DNA of 64,000 nucleotides, from assembly GCF_003254395.2 (NCBI RefSeq), contig NC_037644.1, forward strand, positions 4,356,501 through 4,420,500, given 5' to 3'. The notes beneath the pieces were generated by a model. That model was given only the letters and a program-made list of their open reading frames with translations. It was not told the DNA's origin and made no database searches. Shown here piece by piece: positions 54,636-64,000 of this stretch (position 1 is its first letter; each line of letters begins with the position of its first letter). This DNA is from Apis mellifera (Eukaryota > Arthropoda > Insecta > Hymenoptera > Apidae). A program made the position numbers and the translations under genes.

Positions 54636-57274
54636 CTGTTAGCGTGAAACATTATGATATCAATAGAGACATGATCTTTGATTATAACGGTAAATTATAC
54701 ATTGAATTCAGAGATTGGATAGTTAAAAAATCAAGTCTTATTGGATTAGCTTAACATGCTTTTTCGGGCACTTATCGCCATAGCTTTTATAAATTGTTAA
54801 ATTATTATTCGGATTTTATCATTCAATTAAATCTGGATAAGATACATTGTTGTGATATTTAAATTATTAACATATAGAAATTATAGAAAATTATATTAAA
54901 ATACAGATTGTAAAAAATATAGAAATTATAACTTTTTTTGTTATTACAAAAAATTAAAGATATTTAGGATGCTCAAATAATTATTTTAAATTATTATTGT
55001 TTTGTATTGTAATAAAAATTTTTTGTTATTATTTTTTTAAAATAAGAATTATGGAATTATATTTATTAATGGATTAATTTCTAATTAGTTAATATATTCA
55101 TAAAAGATTTAAATTGCGTTATTAGTAAACAGTAATCTTTTTAAAGTAAGGATTTTTTAAAGTAAATAAATTTTTTTTTTAGGTTAGTATATGACTACTT
55201 TTGTGACTCATTATATATAAAATCATCTTTTATCTAATTGTATCAATTAACAGATATCTTGTATTTCCATAAATATAATTATTTAAATTAATAATAAATT
55301 ACATCGAATTCAAAAAGATTTCCGAAAGCAAGCATAGTTAAGAATCAAAGAAACATAGCATATATAAATTCTAATCCTTAACATTTTTCATATCTGAGAA
55401 TGTAAGATATTTGAAGTTTACATTGATATGTTGGTATAAATACAGCTTAAGACACTCGATTAAATAACCTTGTGTCAACTTTCGCTGATCGAAGATTATT
55501 TTAGCATTTATGTGGAATTAGTCAACAATCGAGCGTCGATTAAATTCTTTTCGAACTTGAATGCGTAATTTTTTGTTTCATCGTTTAACCAGTGATTAAT
55601 CAATAAAATTAAACGAGAAAAACTTCACAGTTTTGCTAATATCTCGATGATCATATTTAAATGAATCGAATAGAGTTTCTTCATTTGTTTCTGATGTTTT
55701 CTAGTATTTATAGATTAATGTCTTTTTAAAATAACATCATATATTATCAATTAATAAGCTGATTAAAATTTAAATCTTATGTATATTAAAGCATCTTCGA
55801 TATTTTCAAACCAGTTATAAAAATTTATAATGTTCAAAATCAAACAATTTTATTTTAAATTTAACATTAAAAATGAAGTAATATTTAAAAAATGAAGTTT
55901 GATATCTATAAGTTAAATATTGATCGGATTTTTTTAATTAAATTTTATTTCAAATTAATAATTATAAAAGACAAATATATAGAGTATTTCAGACGAAACA
56001 AACCTCTTAAACATATGTTTCCTTCGTTTTCATTCATTCATTAATATAAAAAATAAATATATAATAAATTAATATAAAAATTAATATAAAAAAATGACAT
56101 AATGTTAATAATTTTATAATTTAATAAATTTTATAATTTAGAAAAAAAATTTTTTTGTTAAATTATTTTTTCTTAATCATTTTTTATGATAAAAAAAATA
56201 TATATATATTTTTGCACTTTATAGCAGATGAAAAAATATATAAAGAGATAAGAGATATATAAGAGATTAAATATAAAAAATATTTAAAGAGAGAAAGAAA
56301 AAGAACGTTAAAATACTACTTACATTAAAAAATATATCTTTATTAATGCACATCATTTTGAACACATAATAACAATAAATTATGTTAACAATATTATTCT
56401 AATAATTTCATTTAAGATCATTTCATATTTTTTATATCATAGAAAGAAATATTTAAGAGATTTGTTTTGGCTGGGATTTTTAACTTCTAAATACTTAAAT
56501 ATTTTTTCATTAAATTTTAAAATGTTCTCCTTTTTTAAAATTCAGAATATCATGAATTGAAAATTGAAAATTTTAGTAACTTGAAAATAAAAAGAAAGAA
56601 AAGAATTCATATCGACAAAACATTATATATATAATTAACAATAAAATATTTACTTTCATAGAAATTTACTTTTATAGAAAACTTGAAGCAAACAAGAAAA
56701 ACTAAAAAGAAATGTTGCATATTTCTTAAAATAATAATAATTTATGTGCTGCTATTCTTATTGTAATAAAGTAATTTAAAATATTTTTATTATCATATTA
56801 TATACTTTTATTATAAGTTAATAGAAAGTTAATAATATAACGAGAAGTTGTTCTATTAATCCGGAGATATTTCTAGTAAAACCGGACTCCGGAGATTGAT
56901 TTTAAAGCCATATTAAAATTCAAGTTTCTATGCGAAAACTAGACAGATACAATCCTAATTACAGGCAAAAGCGTTAAATTATTAATAAAAATAAAGTTTT
57001 GAATCTGAAGATTTTAACAGAAAAATATTAAAAATATATTTTATCTAAATAATATGAAATAAACATAAGAAAAAAATATAAAAAAATTTTGATTTTAAAT
57101 TTCCAATACGAAATCTTTATTATAAGTTTCAATTTAATAAATTTTAAATCTTATAGTTTTTTAAAATAATATATTATCTCCTCTATACAATTTTTTTTAA
57201 AATCATTCTACTTTTTTTAATCCAATTCCAATAAAAAAAAATATTCTTATTTCCTAATCGGACAAAATACTCAC
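54636..57274 (-). other. Intron A-B (about 2.6 kb)
   Basis: The shortest intron of the set. It is AT-rich except for a moderately balanced stretch near 55420-55640 with several ATTA-type sites. No other element was seen. Confidence 0.75.
55420..55640. other. ATTA-rich balanced stretch in intron A-B
   Basis: Holds repeated TCGATTAAAT, CAATCGAGCGTCGATTAAA and GTGATTAATCA. TAAT/ATTA cores are the usual homeodomain contact, so a homeodomain-bound enhancer is possible. Short cores occur often in A/T-rich DNA, so the call is weak. Confidence 0.25.
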
Positions 57275-57550
57275 CATGATGAAGATGATGAAGACCAGTC
57301 AAATTAAGAGTATGCTGAGTATGCTGCGTGTGTTGGGTATGTTGGGCGTGATGCAAACTTCCTACATTCACACCAACACCTTGAAGGCTGAGCGCCTGTT
57401 GACCCGGAGGAGCCAAACTAGCCAAATTCTTGGCCAGCAGCTCGAGCTGCGTCACGGGGACAGGACTGTATGGTGATCCAGGAGGTGGCGTGGGAGCACC
57501 CCAAGTGTAGCCACCTACCCCGACCCCAACAGCCGCGGAAAACACGCTCT
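57275..57550 (-). CDS. Exon A: Pro/Gly-rich and His-Gln-Thr repeat segment
   Basis: This exon contributes 92 codons. The acceptor is TTTCAG|AGAGCG and the donor CATG|GTGAGT, both good matches to consensus. With phase 1 entry the first codon is G|AG (Glu), followed by SVFSAAVGVGVGG. Residues 15-32 are Pro/Gly-rich with a YTWGAPTPPPGSPYSP stretch. Residues 34-46 (TQLELLAKNLASL) could form a short amphipathic helix, the only part that looks able to fold. Residues 69-81 are four Gln-His-Thr repeats, and the end is a His cluster (LHHLHH). Composition is far more GC-rich than the surrounding intron, which supports real coding. This is the most 5' exon I am sure of. There is no start codon before the acceptor in frame, so it is internal. 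The role is unknown; it is probably a disordered activation or interaction region. Confidence 0.85.
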
Positions 57551-60139
57551 CTGAAACTACAGAATCCAGCGATTAATCGATCTGCTACTCCAATTCCAAA
57601 CCTTCTCTAATAGGAACGGGAGCACTTTCAGAATCACAATAGCCAGTTTAATCCAAGTCAATTATTTTCCCGATATGATTGTACGTAGAATATGCACAAA
57701 TTGCGAATTGTTTCTCGGCAATAATGAAAAATCTGTAGTTATTTTCGTGGGAAATTTATATGTTGAACTTTTTTCGAAAAATAATCAGAATGCAATGAAA
57801 GTGAAAATTTAAAAATATTTAAAAATATCTACATTTTGTTTCTGTTTATGTGATTTTATTTGAATTTTAATTAGAATAGAGAGGAAATAAGATAGAATAA
57901 AATTAACAAAATACAACTCTTTCTAAATTAAATATACTATTGTAAATTAAATAATTTAATATTATAAATATTATAATTTTATTTTATAATTATAAATATT
58001 ATAATATTATAATTTTAATTCTTAATATTATATAATATTTGATTTAATAATAATAAAAATTAAAAATATCTATTATATAAAAATATATGTCTATTATATA
58101 AAAATTATTAAGAATTTTTAAGAATTAAATAAATATAAAATTTAAGAAATAAACAAAAATATAAAAAAATATAAGTCATAAGTCATAAATAACAATAGAT
58201 ATATAATATAATTAAAAATAATAATGATAAATCCCGATTAATTTAATTAATATATTCATACAGCATATTTATTATATATCTTACACATTATATATCTATA
58301 TCCTATATCCTTTTGATATTATTTATATTTATCTAAATTATAAATATTACAAAATTTGACACAATATTATACTAGGATATAAATATATAAATTTTTTTCT
58401 TATTTAAGCATATCATAAGCATAATTTATTTAAACATAATTTTATTATTTTAATTAATTTTATTGAAATTTAAATGACAACAATTCTCAGATTAAATCTC
58501 AAGATTTATCTTGTAATTCGATATTGATTTTTCTAAATTATATTTAATAATATACATATTTATAATACACAATTTTCGAAACTACGAGATAATTTTTTTT
58601 AATAAATAAATTAAATAAATTAATTTATATTTATTATTGAATATTATTGAATTATATTATTATATGAATTTAAATTTTTTAAATTCATATAATAACAGTA
58701 ATTGAAAACGGAAATATTTTATACAGTGCATGATTTTATTCGCAGTATATGCATTATTTTCGCAATAATACATGATTTTTTTCGCAGTATCAATTATTAT
58801 GTTAAATAAAAAAAAGCATTACAAGGATCTAATTATGATAAGAAACGATATTTATTTGATTATTTCGAATCTTTCAAATTCAATCTTAATCAAAATATTT
58901 TCATAACTTGAAAAGAATTATTCATAATTATTCATATATATGCAATTTATTTCAATTACTATTTTAAAGTATTATTATTATTATATACTATTATTTTTAT
59001 TATTTTTTTTACTAACATAATATTTTTATTCTATGTTCTTGTTTTTTAGGTTAATAAATATAATATATAGTTTCGATTCAATTATTTTTTATTTTTTTAG
59101 ATTCTTTTCAATTTCTATATATTTATTAAATTTATATTCATTAAATATAAGATTAAATATTTATTCGAATAATTTCAATATTTTTGATATTATTTACTAA
59201 TGCAATGATATTGACTTGATATTACAACATATATTAATATATATCGATTTCAAATTTCTATTCTTTAATATTATGAACTTTCAATATTTAATATTTATAC
59301 AAAATTACTTCAAAATCATAAGATAAATTAATATCATACCTGTTATCCGATTATTATAACTGTTTAATCTAATTTAATTTCTAAGTTTAAAAGAAGATAC
59401 AACTTTTATTAATAAAATACCATTCTAATAAGACGAAAATTATTTATTTTATTATAATTAAAAACGAATATAATTTTTTCATAAATTCAATACATATATT
59501 ACAAATTAATTAATTGTTAAATATCAATCAAAATAAATAAAAAGTTTAGAAAAAAAGAGTTGTATTTTTTTATTACAAAATTTTTAACTAAAGTTTTCTA
59601 AATAAAATTGAATTAAATTTTTAAAAAAGATATAATTAATAAAAAAGATTTAATTGTAAGTAATATTATTAACAAATACATATTCCTAAATATTAAAATA
59701 TTAAAATTTATTATTGCTTTAGAATCTTATTTTTCTTTTAAATAAATTCAAATCAAATACATATTCATTTATATAAATGCATTTTTAATTATTTTCTGAC
59801 TATTTTAATTAATTTCCATTCTTTAATAATTTAATAATTTAAAAGAAAAAAGAACAATGGAATTTTCCAATTTAATCCTAAATTAAACTAAATCATTATA
59901 TATTTAAATTAATTCATATAGTTCATAAATAATAATGCTAAATCAATATCGTTTAATTCCATTTTACCATCAATGCAAAAAAATAGCCAATGAAAGTTAT
60001 TTGCTGCTAATTTTTAAAACCATCAATGAAATTCCATCGAGTCAGACTCTTTCATTTTTACCAGTAAAAAGCAAAAGACTTGATTTTCTTGAACAAATAA
60101 AAAAAAAAGAAAAAAAAAGAAACGAACAAAAAGATAACT

Positions 60140-60540
60140 GAACAGAAAATGCGAAATGCAATTCTAACAACTTGACTTCAACTTCAACTTTGAATTTTGA
60201 TCGTAAATCAATCACTTAAATTTTTTGTCGATAATGTTTGCGTCTTCGTGTTTGCAACCAGCCTAGATTCCGTTATTTCTCATTTATCTCTAGACGGTTG
60301 CATTTTCTGATTTCCTGAACGATCAGATTAGGCCATCCACACTTATTGTCTCTATATGCTTATATAAATATTAAAATCAATGTGTGATGCGTATTCCTAT
60401 AAGCTTATTAAAATTTATTGCATTAGTTCTTTGTTGCTTTCGATAAATATGCAATAAACGATCGGTTAGACGGATAAATGAAAAATCTATGTAAATTAAT
60501 TTAAATCGAACGCAACACTCGCCCAGAATGTTGAAGAGAA
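60140..60540. other. GC-balanced stretch upstream of exon A
   Basis: Contains CTAGACGGTTGCATTTTC, AACGATCAGATTAGGCC and AAACGATCGGTTAGACGG. A 101-codon minus-strand frame ends in it, but most of that frame is Phe/Ile/Tyr/Lys from A/T-rich DNA. Candidate conserved element. Confidence 0.25.
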
Positions 60541-61126
60541 ATAGATAGAGGAAGTAGAGGATGAAAATTGAATAAAGGAAAATGCATTTTTTTTTTCTTT
60601 TACTTCTATATTGAATAATTTTTTTGATTGGAAAGTAAAAAAAACGCTTTGAAATAATTGATTTGGATTCTAAAAGAATCAAAGATTGTTTTATAGTGAA
60701 TATTAAAAATTGAATAGAATTTTTACGATATTCAATTATTGGATTTGAGAAAAAAAATATTTATAATATGGGGAATTTTTGGATAAAAACATATTTAATA
60801 AAAAAATATAATAAGTTTTTTCTTCGTAATTTATACAATCCATATTATTTTTTTTTTTAAATCTCAAGTAATTTCAAAATTGATTTATAATTTATTTTCT
60901 ATGTATTTTAACATTTAGAAATCATTCGACTTGAAAAAAAAATTACGAAACAATAAAAAATTTTAATTACAATAATTAATTTTATAATATTGTATAAAAG
61001 AAAAAAGTCTAATATCATGTGAAATTCTATTTTACAAAATATTTATTTCATCCTAATAATCATCAAATAGATTTTATCTTAGCAAATCAAGATGATAATA
61101 CTTTTGAATGTCCACTATTCACTTAC

Positions 61127-61138
61127 CTGTTCGTTCTG
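61127..61138 (-). CDS. Candidate 12-nt microexon upstream of exon A
   Basis: On the minus strand, CAGAACGAACAG is followed directly by a perfect donor (CAG|GTAAGT, bases complementary to 61121-61129). It is preceded by a pyrimidine-rich stretch ending AAATCTTTAG, a plausible acceptor. Twelve nucleotides keep the frame. With the phase 1 entry seen at all other exons it reads x|CA GAA CGA ACA G|, and its final G joins exon A's AG to give Glu. The alternative is a longer exon with an acceptor further upstream, or a chance donor in intron. No protein evidence can come from four codons, so this rests on the quality of the splice signals and the matching phase. Confidence 0.3.
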
Positions 61139-61689
61139 CTAAAGATTTGCAGCGTGAACAAAAAAGATATAAAAATTATTAATAAAAAATATTGTTTTAA
61201 ACTTTAAAATTATAAATTAATAACTAAATTATAAACATTTGATTATTTGTTCTTCTTTTAATTAAAAAGATATAAATTTATATAAAAAGAAAAAAATTTA
61301 TATAATTTCATATTAAATTAATGATAATTAAATTAATAATGAAATAATAATATGAAAATAATAATATAAAATGATTGAAATAATTTGTTTCGTATCAAAA
61401 ATTATTTAAAAATAATTTATTCAATCTTAATTCCAAAAAGAATTATTTTTACTATCTTATTCTTGCAATAAATACATAATATAATAAAATAATAATTAAA
61501 GTAATTCATTATTACTACCATTTATTTTTTATTCCGAAAAATTTCTTTTATAAAAAAAGATAAAGATTTCTTTTATTTCAAATAAAATTTATTCAAATCT
61601 GATTCCAACATTTTCACTAAGATGATATTATCTATAGATATTATCTAGTAAATCCAAAAAAACACAATTGTCTACAACAATCCTAAATT

Positions 61690-62570
61690 CAACTAAAGAA
61701 ATCATTATCTCCCATAAGTGCAAAAACTAAACCCAATAACATTTATCCCCTCCAAAACAAATGAACCCATTCGATTCGACTCAGACTTTCAAATGATTTG
61801 CTTGAAAAGCATGACGAGAAGGCGCATGCGTTCTTGCTACGCAATACGAGGTAAACTCTCACATGGACTTGAATCGCGGACAGGGATAATTGAAATCTTG
61901 CCCGCGGTTCGAGATTCGATTTTAGACAACGGGTCAGTTAAGAAGGAATCGAGCTCATTATTCTCAAGTCTTATTTCTGCCAGTATACCGTTCCAGCAGC
62001 TCATCTCTTTTCTCTTTTGGCAATTCTTCCTGCAACCAACAAATTTGTCCCGTTTCTTTTTTACTCTTGCCCTCACTTCGAAAATCTCATCGTTTTTTTT
62101 TTTCGGACACACGATCTTTGCAAACGGCGTTTTGGATTACACCTCGAACAATAAGGTTGTTAGGGATGAAGGAGCTAAAGAATGGAAAGACGAAGCTTGC
62201 CATCCTTGTCACCTTGCGACTTTCAGCCTCTCCTCTGTTTATTCTTGTCTGTCTCTTTTTCTTGTGATATTTCAGTGTGAAATTCGTAATCTTTCTCTCT
62301 TGTGGCGCATGACGAACCAGTCAGGATACGGGGAATGTGCACGTTGCGATGGAATTCTATTTAGCCGAGCATTTTCGTCCCCTTACGCCTGCCCACCATC
62401 GGGCCCCTTCATTCACCAGCTTTAATTGCATAATTGCGCCATTGTGCGAACTGGGAGGGGGCCCCGTGAAAGGCCAGTCCCGCTGAGGGAGACCTTTCGA
62501 GGTGAAAAAAAATGCTGAGAGGGCCCCTTCCATAAAACGGTTCTCGGAGGTAAGAACTATCTTAGAAGAT
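61690..62570 (+). promoter_or_regulatory. Large CpG-containing island with GGGCCC boxes
   Basis: The island carries GGGCCCCTTC at 62401-62410 and again at 62521-62530, GGGGCCCC at 62458-62465, and TTTAATTGCATAATTGCGCC between them. A plus-strand donor-like CGGAG|GTAAGAAC sits near 62548. A 235-codon plus-strand frame (61718-62425) lies before it, but its composition (Ser, Phe, Leu runs) is not convincing. It could be an alternative first exon of an antisense transcript, or an enhancer. Confidence 0.35.
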
Positions 62571-64000
62571 TACGATTTTTGATTGCAGGTCAATATGATA
62601 ATTAATATAATATAAATAGTACAATTTTAATTAGTGATTTCGAATCTTTTTATTTTTTTTAACGGTTTTGAATAATAGTGATAATAAAGTAGATAATAAT
62701 TGAATAAAAATTTTATAACTTAGAGATGATAATTTTTAATAAATTCAAAAAAAATTTGAAACGCAGTAAGTATAATAATAAAGAAAATTATATAGAGAAA
62801 ATAATTTTTTTTTATTGGCAAAATAAGAATTCATATAATTGATTACTGAAATTTGTAAAAAATAAATTTTCACATAATAGTGACTATTTAAATAAATTTA
62901 TTTTTAATTGAGAGATTTTTGTCTTTAATAATTTTCTTTTGTAATATAATCGTTCCAAAATACATATTCTAGAATACAAAAAAGTTAGATATGCTAATAT
63001 ATATATTTTTTCGATAATCAGTTTTGAATAAATAGATTTTAAATAATTTATATTCGGATAATCGATATTCTATTGTATATATTTTAAGTATTTAAAATAT
63101 TAAAAATTTAAAATATTAAAATATTAAAAATTTTCAAAATAGATACACGTAATAATACAAATATTATAATTCATAATATAAAAAATTTGAAATTACTTTA
63201 AATATTTATTGTAAAATATTATTTTTTTCTGATAAAAAGTTTATCAAAATTTATCTTTTCAATTCAATATATTTTAATTTCGTTTTTTATAAAATGTAAT
63301 ATAATTTAAAAAATTAATAAAAAACAAATATCAAATGATATATGATCATATGTAAAAATAAGATATTTAAATTTAAAATATTGAATCACATAAAAAAAAT
63401 ATTAAAATATAGAAAATGAATGTTTAAATTATTTTGTAATACTTTTTTTTCAGTTTTTTTTCTTCCTTGAAAGAATAAAAAAATTATTTTCTTGTATTCA
63501 TTAAATGAGTTTTATATGTTCACTATGTGTTTAACAATCTAATTTAATCTAGATATATCTCTATTCTTTCATTATTATTTGACCACAAATTAGAACATTT
63601 TACAATTTCTTCAAAATAAAATAAATTTCAAAATAAAAAATAAAAATAAGAAGCAATATAGATGCAAATAAAATATAAAAAAACTTTTAAAATCACTTTT
63701 AATATTTAAAACCAAGACTTTTAATATTTAAAAATAATATTTAAAAAAAATCTGATCTAATTTATAAGAATTTAAATAATTATATTATCATCCATGAAAA
63801 AAACTATTTCCAGAACTTATTTTTTAATATATATCTTATATTTGAATATTTTGTTTTATACATACATATTGTTTTACTTTTTTTTATATTTAGAAATATT
63901 CTTTTTTATTTATTTTTGTTATGTCAATTTATATAAATATTTGTGTGTAAATGAATTTTTTTATTTTTTATTTTATATTAAATTAAATAATTAAATAATT

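Larger units (their letters stand above)
837..57550 (-). other. Part of a long multi-exon gene (five internal exons visible)
   Basis: Five minus-strand exons share one frame and strand: 57275-57550, 54270-54635, 30021-30257, 12666-12830 and 837-1133. Their lengths are 276, 366, 237, 165 and 297 nt, all multiples of three, 447 codons in total. Each begins with the last two bases of a codon and ends with the first base of the next, so all flanking introns are phase 1. The four internal junction codons read GGA, GGA, GGA and GGT, all glycine. The predicted protein is low-complexity, with Pro/Gly, His/Gln, Ser/Thr, Asn and Ala-rich parts and three sumoylation-consensus sites, as is common in disordered parts of transcriptional regulators. 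No folded domain, start codon or stop codon is visible, so the gene extends beyond both ends. That it is one gene is inferred from matching phase, strand and protein style. I do not recognise the family. Confidence 0.78.
57551..64000 (-). other. Intron sequence upstream of exon A
   Basis: This stretch leads into the exon A acceptor. The 180 bases next to the exon are GC-balanced. Further out are islands near 60140-60540 and 61690-62570 and the candidate microexon. The rest is A/T-rich. The promoter and first exon of the gene are not recognised here and probably lie beyond the right edge. Confidence 0.6.

Noticed and set aside
54200..54652. 150-codon minus-strand frame over exon B
   Set aside because: It runs through both splice sites and is in a different frame from the one fixed by phase 1 entry and exit.
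61718..62425. Plus-strand 235-codon open frame
   Set aside because: Local GC balance lowers stop frequency, and Phe and Ser runs follow the T/C-rich DNA. No domain or family is recognised. Kept only as part of an island.

Overview
The window looks like nuclear DNA of an insect. It is extremely AT-rich (by eye about four fifths A+T), full of homopolymer runs and AT microsatellites, and broken by islands of a few hundred bases with near-balanced composition and many CpGs. This pattern, with very long introns and tiny dispersed exons, resembles a hymenopteran genome such as a honey bee. That assignment is inference from composition and gene structure. Nothing looks bacterial, and I see no rRNA, tRNA, CRISPR array or operon.

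The one gene I can support lies on the minus strand and spans almost the whole window. Five internal coding exons, in transcript order, are at 57275-57550, 54270-54635, 30021-30257, 12666-12830 and 837-1133, separated by introns of about 2.6, 24.0, 17.2 and 11.5 kb. Each has an AG acceptor, an open frame and a strong GT donor. Every exon starts and ends in phase 1, so they join without shifting frame and any of them could be skipped. Together they encode 447 codons of a low-complexity protein: Pro/Gly-rich, His/Gln/Thr repeats, Ser/Thr/Gly/Gln-rich, Asn-rich, a His cluster, Ser-Ser-Leu-Asn repeats and a poly-alanine end. Three sites match the sumoylation consensus (VKLE, VKRE, VKIE). The style is that of a transcription factor or co-regulator, but no DNA-binding domain is visible and I do not recognise the gene. 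Its start, its stop and probably its conserved domain are outside the window. A possible 12-nt microexon (61127-61138) sits upstream of the first confident exon.

Layout: 1-836 is the start of the next intron, downstream of exon E. 837-57550 holds the five exons and four introns. 57551-64000 is intron leading into the first visible exon. The introns carry about twenty GC-balanced islands that are candidates for enhancers, alternative promoters or undetected exons, the strongest near 16.1-17.2, 31.0-31.6, 39.5-39.9, 41.8-42.9 and 61.7-62.6 kb. They also carry a 36-bp tandem array, long (AT)n runs, a Z-DNA-prone tract next to a splice donor, and a small element with terminal inverted repeats and TA flanks that has diverged relatives elsewhere in the window.
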